From: Rhodospirillaceae bacterium
GTDB taxonomy: Bacteria > Pseudomonadota > Alphaproteobacteria > Bin65
Assembly: GCA_011523655.1 (NCBI GenBank)
Contig: WTGH01000061.1
Coordinates: 1-55,371 of the forward strand
Length of the DNA: 55,371 nucleotides
Reading direction: 5' to 3'
This document shows, in pieces, positions 44,032 through 51,866 of this stretch. Each line of letters starts with the position of its first letter. Within the stretch, counting starts at the first letter, position 1. A program made the position numbers and the translations under genes. The notes beneath the pieces are model-generated. The model made no database searches. It worked only from the letters and a program-made list of their open reading frames with translations, and had not been told where the DNA came from.

Positions 44032-45432
44032 TCACGATGCGCGGCGGCTGAGCCTGACGAGCAGGTTTTCGGGCATCATGGTGAAAGCGTGTTTCTCCTC
44101 GACCGGGCGCGCCGGGAACGCGGGCTCGACGTCGAAATTGCGGCAGAACATCGCGAGCACGGTGCGGATCTGGAGCAGGGCAAGGCTGCGGCCCGGACAG
44201 AAGCGCGGCCCGGAGCCGAACGGAATGAAGGCTTCGGTATCGTGCGGGCATCCCCGCGCCGCGCCCGCCAGCCACCGTTCGGGATCGAAGCGGGCGCCGT
44301 CGCCGAAATTGCCGTCCTGCATCGCGATATGGCGGTTCAGCACCATGACCATGGTGCCGCGCGGGATCGTGTGGCCCAGGATCTCGACATCCTCGACCGG
44401 CTCCAGCGAATTCACCGGCGCGACCGGCTTGAGGCGCATCGACTCGTTGCAGACGGCGTCGAGGAACGGAAACCGCTCGACCTGCTCCGGCTCTTCGACG
44501 GCCATCGCCGGCGCGATCGCCTCGTCGACCTCGGCGCGGGCGCGGGCGAAATGCTCCGGATGCTGCATGAAGCCGTGCACGGTCCAAGCGATGGTGTGGG
44601 CGGTGGTGTCCTCGCCGGCGAGCAGCAGGGTGCAGACATTGGCGAAAATGTCGGCGTCGGAAAATTTCCCGCGGCCATCCTCGCCGGCGGCGATGATCGC
44701 TTCGAGAAAGTTCGACGGTGAGTCGCGGAGCGCCGGGTTCGCACGCATGCGCGCTCGGGCCTCGCCGATGATCCCGTCCACCTCGGTCCGGAGCCCGGCG
44801 AGAGCGCGGTCGAGCGCGCGGTCCGCCGGAAGGCGGACATACCGCCACCAGGCGAGCGGCGCGTTGATGCGCCGATGCACCATCGGGAACACCCGGTCGA
44901 GATGGCGCTGGATGACCGGCCCCTCGGTCTCGACGGTGTTGAAATCGATTCCGAATGCGAGCTGCGCCGTCACATCCACGGTCAGGCGCATCAGATCCCG
45001 GCACAGGTCCGTCGTCTCGCCGGCATCGGCGGCGCGCTCCCATTTCCGTTGCAGGCGGCCGACGGCGACCGCGAGCTTCGGAAAGAACGGCCGGACCCGC
45101 GCCGCGTTGAGCCCCGCCGCGACCAGGCCGCGATGCCGCCGCCAGTCCCTGCCCTCGGCGGCGAACACGCCGAGCATGCCGATTTCCCGCGCCACCGCTT
45201 CGATCGCCCGCCAGCGTCGGAACCGGCCGGGCCGCTCGCGGTGCACCTGCCGGACGGCGGCGGCGTCCGACACTGCCGCCACGCGGATGGGCCCCAGCCG
45301 CGCCCGGTAGAGCGGCCCGTAGCGGTCGGCCCAGCGCTCGAGGGTGAGGTGCAGCCGGTTCAGGCGGATCTGGTGCAGGTTGCCGATGACCGGCAGGGCG
45401 GGCGGACCGTCGAGGTCCCGGTAGGTCTTCAT
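44032..45432 (-). CDS. cytochrome P450
   Basis: The 466-residue haem-thiolate monooxygenase carries the I-helix oxygen-activation motif LAGEDTTAHT at 271-280, the ExxR pair E330/R333 (NESMRLKP), the PERW motif (RFDPERWLAG) and the haem-binding loop FGSGPRFCPGR with proximal C412. The absence of an N-terminal membrane anchor implies a soluble enzyme. The DGPPALPVIGNLHQIRLNRL start resembles CYP families of class E. It follows the acyl-CoA dehydrogenase and SDR genes on the same strand, so it may start oxidation of a hydrocarbon or terpenoid chain. No ferredoxin partner gene is adjacent. Confidence 0.93.
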   Translation of the reverse strand: MKTYRDLDGPPALPVIGNLHQIRLNRLHLTLERWADRYGPLYRARLGPIRVAAVSDAAAVRQVHRERPGRFRRWRAIEAVAREIGMLGVFAAEGRDWRRHRGLVAAGLNAARVRPFFPKLAVAVGRLQRKWERAADAGETTDLCRDLMRLTVDVTAQLAFGIDFNTVETEGPVIQRHLDRVFPMVHRRINAPLAWWRYVRLPADRALDRALAGLRTEVDGIIGEARARMRANPALRDSPSNFLEAIIAAGEDGRGKFSDADIFANVCTLLLAGEDTTAHTIAWTVHGFMQHPEHFARARAEVDEAIAPAMAVEEPEQVERFPFLDAVCNESMRLKPVAPVNSLEPVEDVEILGHTIPRGTMVMVLNRHIAMQDGNFGDGARFDPERWLAGAARGCPHDTEAFIPFGSGPRFCPGRSLALLQIRTVLAMFCRNFDVEPAFPARPVEEKHAFTMMPENLLVRLSRRAS

Positions 45433-45487
45433 GCGACGTCTTCCCTGCCGCGGGGCCGCACCTCGCTGCGGGGCGCCGTGCGGCGGC

Positions 45488-46636
45488 CTACAGCGACCGC
45501 GCGATCAGTTCCTTCATGATCTCGTTGGTGCCGCCGTAGATTTTCTGCACGCGGGCGTCGGCATACATGCGCGAGATCGGGAATTCGTCCATGTAGCCGT
45601 AGCCGCCGAACAGCTGCAGGCACTCGTCGATCACCTCGTTCTGCTTCTGGGCGCACCACCATTTGACCATTGCGGCGGTCGTGACGTCGAGGTCGCCGGC
45701 GAGATGGCGCTGCAGGCAGCTGTCGACGAAGACCCGGGCGATATGCGCCTCGGTCTTGCACTCGGCGAGCTTGAAGCGGGTGTTCTGGAAATCGAGGATG
45801 CGCTTGCCGAACGCCTTGCGCTGCTTGACATAGTCGGCCGTCAGCTCGATCGCGAGGTCCATCGCCGCGCAGGCGCCGATGCCGACGATCAGCCGCTCCT
45901 GGGGCAGCTGGTTCATGAGCTGGAAGAAGCCCTGCCCCTCCTCGGCGCCGAGCAGGTTGGCGGTCGGCACCTTGACGTCGTCGAAGAACAGCTCCGACGT
46001 GTCCTGGGCCTTGAGGCCGAGCTTTTCGAGGTTGCGGCCGCGGCTGAAGCCCTCGGCGCCGTCGGTCTCTACGACGATCAGCGAGACGCCGCGCGCCTTC
46101 TCGTCCGGGTCGGTCTTGGCGACGACGATCACCAGGTCGGCGTGCTGGCCGTTGGTGATGAAGGTCTTCTGGCCGTTGACGACATACTGGTTGCCGGTCA
46201 TCCGCGCGGCCGTGCGCACGGCCTGGAGGTCGGAACCGGTGCCCGGCTCGGTCATGGCGATGGCGCCGACCAGCTCGCCGGCCGCCATCTTGGGCAGCCA
46301 GCGCCGCTTCTGCTCCTCCGAACCGTAGGCCAGGATGTAATGGGCGACGATGCCGCTGTGCACCGCGTTGCCGAGGCTGCGTACGTTGGCCTTGCCCTGC
46401 TCGTAGAGGATCACCGTCTCGTGGGCGAAGCTGCCGCCGGCGCCGCCATACTCCTCCGGGATGCTGGCGCATAGCAGGCCGGCCGCGCCCGCCCGGTTCC
46501 ACATCCCCCGCGGCATGATCCCGTCCTTCGCCCACTGCTCCTCGTGGGGCACGAATTCGCGCTCGAAGAATCGGCCGGCCGAATCCCGGAGCAGGGACAG
46601 CTCCTCGGTCATCCAGGGAGAGACGTAATCGTCCAT
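45488..46636 (-). CDS. acyl-CoA dehydrogenase family protein
   Basis: The 382 residues begin MDDYVSPWMTEELSLLRDSA and contain AIAMTEPGTGSDLQAVRTAA (FAD loop), NGQKTFITNGQHADLVIVVA, QRKAFGKRILDFQNTRFKLA and the C-terminal MQ-like LFGGYGYMDEFPISRMYADA with KIYGGTNEIMKELIARSL. IYGGTNEIM replaces the usual EGT motif, so the catalytic base is probably supplied elsewhere, as in isovaleryl-CoA dehydrogenase-like enzymes. An AAAGGA site precedes the ATG. It lies between the SDR and P450 genes, all on the minus strand with gaps of 58 and 55 bases. Confidence 0.9.
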   Translation of the reverse strand: MDDYVSPWMTEELSLLRDSAGRFFEREFVPHEEQWAKDGIMPRGMWNRAGAAGLLCASIPEEYGGAGGSFAHETVILYEQGKANVRSLGNAVHSGIVAHYILAYGSEEQKRRWLPKMAAGELVGAIAMTEPGTGSDLQAVRTAARMTGNQYVVNGQKTFITNGQHADLVIVVAKTDPDEKARGVSLIVVETDGAEGFSRGRNLEKLGLKAQDTSELFFDDVKVPTANLLGAEEGQGFFQLMNQLPQERLIVGIGACAAMDLAIELTADYVKQRKAFGKRILDFQNTRFKLAECKTEAHIARVFVDSCLQRHLAGDLDVTTAAMVKWWCAQKQNEVIDECLQLFGGYGYMDEFPISRMYADARVQKIYGGTNEIMKELIARSL

Positions 46637-46694
46637 GAGGGAAATCCTTTGTTTTTCAGCCGGTTGCGGGCCGTTGTGAACGCTACCGTCCGTA

Positions 46695-47525
46695 TCAGAT
46701 CAGCAGGCCGCCGCCGGCGACGATCACCTGGCCGCTGATATAGTCGCTCTCCGGCGTGCAGAAGAGGTAGACGGCGTCGGCCGCCTCCTCCGGCGTGCCG
46801 CCGCGGCCCATCGGGATGATCGCCTCCATCATCTGGATCATGTGCGGCTGGACGCCGACGCGGATGTCCCGGCCGCCGATGTCGAGGGTGGGCGGATCGT
46901 CCTTGTCCATCGGCTGGGTCATGCGCGTCTTGATGTAGCCGAAGGCGACGCAGTTGACGCAGACCTTGTAGCGCCCCCACTCCTTCGCCATCGTCCGCGT
47001 CATACCGATCATGGCGGACTTGCCCGCAGAATAGTTGATCTGGCCGGCGTTGCCGTAGAGCCCGGCGATCGACGAGATGTTGACCACCTTGCGGATGACC
47101 TCGCGGCCCTCCATCGCCTCCTTCTTGGCGGCGATGCGGATCGGCTCGGCGGCGGCGCGCAGGATACGGAACGGCGCCTTGACATGCACGTCCATGACCG
47201 TGTCCCACTGCTCGTCGGTCATCTTCTGGATCACGCTGTCCCAGGTATAGCCGGCATTGTTGACGACGATGTCGATGCCGCCCCAGGCGTCCATCGCCGC
47301 CTTGACGAAGCGGTCGGCGAAATCGTCCGCGGCGACATCGCCGGCGCAGACCGCCGCCTCGGCGCCCAGCGCCCGGATTTCTTCGGCGGTCTCGTTGGCG
47401 GGATCGGGGTCGAGATCGTTGACGACCACCCGCACGCCCTCGCCGGCGAGCTTGAGCGCCAACGCCCTGCCGATGCCCCGCCCCGACCCGGAGACGAGGG
47501 CGACCTTGCCGTCGAGTTTGGCCAT
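46695..47525 (-). CDS. short-chain dehydrogenase/reductase, FabG-like
   Basis: The 276 residues show the Rossmann motif SGSGRGIG at 12-19, NNAGYTWDS near 89, S151/S152, catalytic Y165 and K169 (NYSAGKSA) and ISGQVIVAGGGLLI at the end. The family acts on 3-hydroxyacyl or 3-oxoacyl intermediates and on alcohols or steroids. An insertion (EPIRIAAKKEAMEGREVIRK) precedes the catalytic serine; this is seen in 17-beta-HSD-like actinobacterial and alphaproteobacterial SDRs. It is the first gene after the REP-containing gap and is followed by acyl-CoA dehydrogenase and P450 genes. Confidence 0.88.
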   Translation of the reverse strand: MAKLDGKVALVSGSGRGIGRALALKLAGEGVRVVVNDLDPDPANETAEEIRALGAEAAVCAGDVAADDFADRFVKAAMDAWGGIDIVVNNAGYTWDSVIQKMTDEQWDTVMDVHVKAPFRILRAAAEPIRIAAKKEAMEGREVIRKVVNISSIAGLYGNAGQINYSAGKSAMIGMTRTMAKEWGRYKVCVNCVAFGYIKTRMTQPMDKDDPPTLDIGGRDIRVGVQPHMIQMMEAIIPMGRGGTPEEAADAVYLFCTPESDYISGQVIVAGGGLLI

Positions 47526-47850
47526 GCGATTACCCGCCTTCCTTTGGATCGTACGTCGGTTTGTAAGAACAGAGGACGGCGGCGCGAAAACGCTCGCCCC
47601 GCCGCGCTCCTCCTCCCCGTCATTTCGACCGGAGCGGCGCTGCCGCGTAGTGGAGAAATCCTTCCGGAACAGTGCTTTGGACCAGGCTCCGCAGGCGAAA
47701 GATTTCTCCGCTCCGCCCCGGATGAATCCGGGGCTCCGGTCGAAATGACGGATAAGGGATCGGCTCCGGCCGATGCTGAATTCCTAACTGACGCACGACC
47801 TTCCTTCGAGCTTCAATGCGTTGCAATACGGCATGACGGGATGCCGGCGG
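47526..47850. other. 325-base gap with a REP element
   Basis: No gene is visible. Bases 47618-47751 are a full palindromic repeat, and 47752-47820 resemble the extended tail beside the imuA copy. The remaining bases before the SDR carry its ribosome-binding site AAGGAAGG. Confidence 0.6.
47618..47751. repeat. REP-like palindromic repeat, full copy
   Basis: CGTCATTTCGACCGGAGCGG at the left pairs with the right end CCGGTCGAAATGACGG. The inner arms GTGGAGAAATCCTTCC and GAAAGATTTCTCCGC pair, with the loop phrase CAGTGCTTTGG shared with the dnaE2-proximal copy. A CCCCGGATGAATCCGGGG hairpin interrupts the right arm. Confidence 0.85.
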
Positions 47851-48261
47851 TCAGCCGACCGCGACGACGGCTTCGCCCTTCAGCTTGACGTCGCCGTGTT
47901 CGTCCGTCGCGGCAATGTCGAGGCGCAGGCGCCGTTCGCCGTCCTGCTCGAACCGTTCCGTTACCGTGCCCGTGCAGCGGATCCGCGCGCCGACCTGGGT
48001 GATGGACGCAAAGCGCACGCCCCAGCTGCGCAGCGCCGACTGCGGCACGAAACCGGTCAGCGCCCGGCCGAGCCAGGCCATGACCAGCATGCCGTGGGCG
48101 AAGACGTCGCCGACCCCGGCCTCGCGGGTGAAATCCGTATCGATATGGATCGGGTTGTGGTCCCCCGAGGCGCCGGCATAGAGCGCCAGCGTCTGCCGCG
48201 ACACCCGCTCGATGACCAGTTCGGGGATGGCGTCGCCGACCTTCAGGGATGCCGCGTCCAT
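47851..48261 (-). CDS. MaoC-like (R)-hydratase, hot-dog fold
   Basis: The 136 residues begin MDAASLKVGDAIPELVIERV and carry the hydratase motif YAGASGDHNPIHID with catalytic D34 and H39, then GVGDVFAHGMLVMAWLGRAL. This is the short single hot-dog MaoC type, adding water to an enoyl-CoA. It starts 12 bases downstream of a second MaoC-type gene. In several systems such a pair forms a heterodimeric hydratase, for example in steroid side-chain degradation. No signal for regulation was seen. Confidence 0.87.
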   Translation of the reverse strand: MDAASLKVGDAIPELVIERVSRQTLALYAGASGDHNPIHIDTDFTREAGVGDVFAHGMLVMAWLGRALTGFVPQSALRSWGVRFASITQVGARIRCTGTVTERFEQDGERRLRLDIAATDEHGDVKLKGEAVVAVG

Positions 48262-48273
48262 CGCGCGTCTCCT

Positions 48274-48723
48274 CTAGCCGTGGCGCTGGACGACGACGGC
48301 GGTCATCGTCGCGCACAGGGCGCCGTCCCGGTTCACGGCGTCGGTCTTCTGAACCATGAATTCCAGCAGGCCGCCCTTCTTATCGTAGATGTCCTCGATC
48401 CGCGTGCTGAGCGTGATCGTGTCGCCGGCGCAGACCGGATGGAAATATTCGAAATGCTGCTCGCCGTGCAGCAGCTTCGCCACGTCGAAGCCGAGCTTCA
48501 CCATCCCTTCCGTCGGCTCGGCATTGCGCTGGGCCAGGCAGAACACCAGGGTCGGCGGGGCCACCAGGTTCGGATAGCCGGCGGCCTGCGCCGCTTCGAG
48601 GTCCGTGTGGATCGGGTCGGTCGCGCCGATTGCGTCGGCGAACTGGCGGATCTCGCCCTTCTCGACCTCGGCCACGACCGGCTCCAGCACCGTGCCGATC
48701 AGGGTCCGGTCCAGCTTGGGCAT
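48274..48723 (-). CDS. MaoC N-terminal (FAS1-like) dehydratase domain protein
   Basis: The start MPKLDRTLIGTVLEPVVAEV has AAGGAA upstream; a 22-residue upstream extension is rejected. The 149 residues contain FADAIGATDPIHTDLEAAQA (D36, H39), YPNLVAPPTLVFCLAQRN, GEQHFEYFHPVCAGDTITL and DKKGGLLEFMVQKTDAVNRD, the typical MaoC_dehydrat_N fold. Members are often the partner of a catalytic MaoC protein, as here with the gene 12 bases downstream. It is divergent from a cytochrome P450 gene. Confidence 0.86.
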   Translation of the reverse strand: MPKLDRTLIGTVLEPVVAEVEKGEIRQFADAIGATDPIHTDLEAAQAAGYPNLVAPPTLVFCLAQRNAEPTEGMVKLGFDVAKLLHGEQHFEYFHPVCAGDTITLSTRIEDIYDKKGGLLEFMVQKTDAVNRDGALCATMTAVVVQRHG

Positions 48724-48827
48724 CCGCGATTCCTTGGTTGTCGGGGACGGTTCGCCGTTCGGGCTATCGCCCGCGCCCGGCCCTGTCAACGCGGCAAACC
48801 GAGAATACCGCAGAATCGCCCCACCGC

Positions 48828-48855
48828 TTGCATTCGCGCGGCCAGCCGCTAGGGT
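48828..48855 (+). promoter_or_regulatory. putative promoter of the second P450 gene
   Basis: TTGCAT (48828-48833) and TAGGGT (48850-48855) are separated by 16 bases and lie about 33 bases before the ATG. The same TTG-N16-TAGG pattern is seen before the transglutaminase-like gene. Confidence 0.45.
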
Positions 48856-48887
48856 CGCATCGCGCCTGCCGGAACCGCAGAACCCCT

Positions 48888-50141
48888 ATGCCCGACGCCG
48901 AAAGCCCCGCTCTCTTCTTCGATCCGCTGTCGGCCGCGGCGATCCGCGATCCCTATGCGGCGCTGGCGCCGCTGCAGGCCGAAGCGCCGGTCTACCGGTC
49001 GGACATCCTGGGCGCCTGGGTCGTCACGCGCTACGACGACATCCGCGCGGCATTCCGCGATCCGCGCCTGTCGTCGGACCGCATCCGGCCGTTCATCGCG
49101 CGCGCGCCGGCCTCGATGCAGGACACGCTGAAGCCGCTGGGCGACCATCTGAACCTGTGGGCCGTGTTCACAGATCCGCCGGACCACACCCGCCTGCGCG
49201 GCCTGATGAACCGCGCGTTCACGGCCCGCGCGGTAGAGGCGCTGCGCCCGGAAATCGCCCGTATCGTCAACCGGTTGCTGGACGATATCGATGCGGAACT
49301 TGAGCGGATCGGCCCGCGCGAATTCGACCTGATCCACGAATTCGCCTATCCCCTGCCGGCCCTCGTCATCGCCCACATGCTCGGCGTGCCGGAACAGGAT
49401 GTCGACAAGCTCAAGCGCTGGTCGGACCTGCTGGCGAAATTCGTCCTGACCTCCCGGAGCGATCCGCAGAAATACCGCATGGCGTCGGACGGCATCGTCG
49501 AGATGGAGGCCTGGTTCCGCCGCTTCCTGGAGGAGCACCGGGCAAGCGGCGCCGAAGACGTGACGACCGGCCTGCTCGACGCCTGCGACGAGCAAGACAG
49601 GCTGACCACCGACGAGCTGGTCGCCTGCTGCGTCCTGCTGCTGTTCGCCGGCCACGAGACGACGACCCAGCTCATCGCCAACGGCATGCGCGCCCTGATC
49701 GAGAACCCGGCGCAGATGGCCGACCTGTACGACAACCTCGGCGACGTCGAGCTGGTGCGCAACGCGGTCGAGGAGATGCTGCGCTTCGACGGGCCGTCGC
49801 TGTCCATGGTCCGGGTCGCGATGGAGGATTTCGACTGGCACGGCCGGCATATTGCCCGGGGCGACCGGCTGTTCCTGATGATGTGCGCCGGCAACCGCGA
49901 TCCGCGGGCGTTCCCGGAGCCGCACCGCTTCGACATCCGCCGCGGCGAGGCGAAGAAGAATTTCGCTTTCGGCTACGGCATCCATTTCTGCCTCGGCGCG
50001 CCGCTCGCCCGGCTCGAGGCGGAAATCGCCTTCCCGCTCGTGCTCCGGCGCTGGCCCGGCATCGCCCTGGCGGAAGACGATCCGCCCTGGTCCGACAGCA
50101 TCCTCAACCGCGGCATGCTGCACATGAGGGTGCGGGTGTAG
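48888..50141 (+). CDS. cytochrome P450, bacterial soluble type
   Basis: The 417 residues are the compact class I bacterial type: I-helix LFAGHETTT at 252-260, ExxR at E296/R299 (EEMLRFDGP), and haem loop FGYGIHFCLGAPLAR with proximal C368. DPPDHTRLRGLMNRAFTARA is the conserved B-C region. The ATG at 48888 gives the standard MPDAESPALFFDPLSAAAIR start; an upstream open stretch of 86 codons is a shadow over the divergent MaoC gene. Such enzymes hydroxylate terpenoids, fatty acids or xenobiotics and need a ferredoxin. No redox partner gene is adjacent. Confidence 0.93.
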   Translation: MPDAESPALFFDPLSAAAIRDPYAALAPLQAEAPVYRSDILGAWVVTRYDDIRAAFRDPRLSSDRIRPFIARAPASMQDTLKPLGDHLNLWAVFTDPPDHTRLRGLMNRAFTARAVEALRPEIARIVNRLLDDIDAELERIGPREFDLIHEFAYPLPALVIAHMLGVPEQDVDKLKRWSDLLAKFVLTSRSDPQKYRMASDGIVEMEAWFRRFLEEHRASGAEDVTTGLLDACDEQDRLTTDELVACCVLLLFAGHETTTQLIANGMRALIENPAQMADLYDNLGDVELVRNAVEEMLRFDGPSLSMVRVAMEDFDWHGRHIARGDRLFLMMCAGNRDPRAFPEPHRFDIRRGEAKKNFAFGYGIHFCLGAPLARLEAEIAFPLVLRRWPGIALAEDDPPWSDSILNRGMLHMRVRV

Positions 50142-50166
50142 GCCGGGGCGCAACTCACCCCGATCC

Positions 50167-50213
50167 CGTCATATCGACCGCAGCGAACCGCAGGTTCGCC
50201 GAGTGGAGATATC
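50167..50213. repeat. short copy of the CGTCATATCGACCG palindrome family
   Basis: The left phrase CGTCATATCGACCGCAGCG and the right GAGTGGAGATATC match the left half of the longer elements, with CGAACCGCAGGTTCG as a small internal hairpin. It follows the P450 stop by 25 bases and may be its terminator. Confidence 0.72.
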
Positions 50214-50305
50214 TAAGCGAGAACGGTGCCTCTTGTCGACGGGCTTGCTTTTTCTTCCTGTTTTTCAGTGAGATAAGAGGTTTACGGCGCGACATCCCTT
50301 GCCCT

Positions 50306-50356
50306 ACAATGCACCCCGAATTGCGTATTCCGGGTACCTATCGGGTACCGCATTGT
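50306..50356. repeat. imperfect inverted repeat upstream of the integrase
   Basis: ACAATGC (50306-50312) with CCCCGA pairs with TCGGG and GCATTGT (50350-50356). Within it CGGGTACC occurs twice, at 50331-50338 and 50342-50349, 11 bases apart. It lies just before the integrase start and could be an arm-type binding site, attachment site or operator. Confidence 0.5.
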
Positions 50357-50377
50357 TCAGCCAGGACTATAGGTGTC

Positions 50378-51532
50378 ATGCCGAGAATCACCAAGCGCGT
50401 CGTCGACGCCCTCAGACCCCAGGAGCGCGAGCGCGTCGTCTGGGACGACGAGATCAAGGGCTTCGGCGTGCGCGTCCATCCGACCGGCAAGCGGGTCTAC
50501 ATCGTCAAGTACCGCCACAGGGGCCGGGTCGTAAAGACCACCATCGGGCCGCACGGCCCCATCGCCCCGGCCGAGGCGCGGGCCCGGGCCGCCGAGATCA
50601 TCACCGCGGCGCGCACCGGCCGGGACCCGGCGGCGGCCGGCGGCCGCGGTGGTAGGGGGCCGACCGTGGCCGAGCTGGCGCAGCGGTTCCTGGAGGAGTG
50701 TCTCCCCGCCCACTGCAAGCCGGGGACCCGGACCGTCTACCGCAGTGCCCTTGTGAACCATGTGATCCCCAGGCTCGGCAGCCGCCGGGGGGCCGACGTC
50801 GAGCGCGCCGACATCGTCGCCCTGCACCATGCCTTGCGGGCAACGCCCTACCAGGCCAACCGGACGGTCCAGATCCTGTCGCGCCTCTTCACGCTCGCCG
50901 AGGTCTGGGGCCTGCGCCCGGACGGCTCCAACCCGTGCCGGCACGTCGGGCGGTTCCGCGATGAGAAGCGCGAGCGCTTCCTGTCCGACGCGGAATACGC
51001 GCGCCTCGGCGCCGCCCTGAATGCGGGCGAGGAACAGCGGCTGGAGCCGCCCGAGGTTATAGCGGCGGTCCGGCTGCTGATGCTGACCGGCTGCCGGCGC
51101 TCGGAGATCCTGACGCTGCAATGGGACCATGTCGACCTGGAGGCCGGGGAGTTGCGCCTGCCGGACTCGAAGACCGGGGCCAAGTCGGTGCATCCGGGCG
51201 ACCCGGCGATCGCCGTGCTGTGCGCCATCCCGCGGCGCGACGGCGATCCTTTCGTCATCGCCGGGACCAGTCCCGGCCGGCCGATGAAGGACCTGCACCA
51301 TTACTGGCAGCGCATCCGCAGGCGGGCCGATCTCGAAGGCGTGCGCATCCACGACCTGCGCCACAGCTACGCCAGCGGCGGCCTGATGGTCGGCGAGGGG
51401 CTGCCGATGATCGGCAAGCTGCTCGGCCACACCAACGTGCACATGACCGCCCGCTACGCCCACCTCGCCAACGACCCGCTCAAGTCCGCCGCCAACCGCA
51501 TCGCCAACCGGATCGCAGAGGTATCCGGGTAG
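50378..51532 (+). CDS. tyrosine-type site-specific integrase
   Basis: The 384 residues begin MPRITKRVVDALRPQERERV. They contain an N-terminal DUF4102-like arm-binding domain (GFGVRVHPTGKRVYIVKYRH), a core-binding domain, and a catalytic domain with R240 (TGCRRSEIL), K265 (DSKTGAKS), H325 and R328 (IHDLRHSYAS), H351 (LGHTNVHMT) and nucleophile Y360. All active-site residues are present, so the enzyme may be functional. It marks the left side of an acquired island. No tRNA gene lies next to it. A second integrase of the same architecture starts at 54623. Confidence 0.93.
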   Translation: MPRITKRVVDALRPQERERVVWDDEIKGFGVRVHPTGKRVYIVKYRHRGRVVKTTIGPHGPIAPAEARARAAEIITAARTGRDPAAAGGRGGRGPTVAELAQRFLEECLPAHCKPGTRTVYRSALVNHVIPRLGSRRGADVERADIVALHHALRATPYQANRTVQILSRLFTLAEVWGLRPDGSNPCRHVGRFRDEKRERFLSDAEYARLGAALNAGEEQRLEPPEVIAAVRLLMLTGCRRSEILTLQWDHVDLEAGELRLPDSKTGAKSVHPGDPAIAVLCAIPRRDGDPFVIAGTSPGRPMKDLHHYWQRIRRRADLEGVRIHDLRHSYASGGLMVGEGLPMIGKLLGHTNVHMTARYAHLANDPLKSAANRIANRIAEVSG

Positions 51533-51866
51533 CCGGTGTCAGACACGGCATGGTGTCCGGCGCCCGGGTTCGACCCCGGGGAATTGCCGTCAATCAAGAG
51601 GTCAGTCCGTCGGTCGGCATTCCAGCTACACGCTGATCGATACCCGGGTCCGTTTCGTCGATCGGGTCCTGGCTTCTCGGGGCATAGGGCCGCCGCATAG
51701 CAGCGTCAACCGGCCCATCAGTGCTCAATCTGCACGCCGGTCAGCAACGAATTCGAGAAGTGGCCCGACCGCGTCTGCAAAGCACGCAACATTATCATTG
51801 GCTATTGTGCACAACATATCTATATAAAGCTCTCTTCTCTAGGGTCAACAAAGGCTCTTGTCAAAC
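51533..51866. other. 334-base gap at the boundary of the AT-rich insert
   Basis: No gene is visible. The first half is G+C-rich and contains a short hairpin CCCGGG-TTCGAC-CCCGGG near 51568. From about 51760 the base composition shifts abruptly to A+T-rich sequence that continues through the OLD-family gene. This shift probably marks one junction of inserted DNA. Confidence 0.6.

Noticed and set aside
51565..51590. tRNA T-arm-like hairpin CCCGGG-TTCGAC-CCCGGG
   Set aside because: The loop has six bases, not seven, and no acceptor, anticodon or D stem can be drawn around it. It may at most be a remnant.
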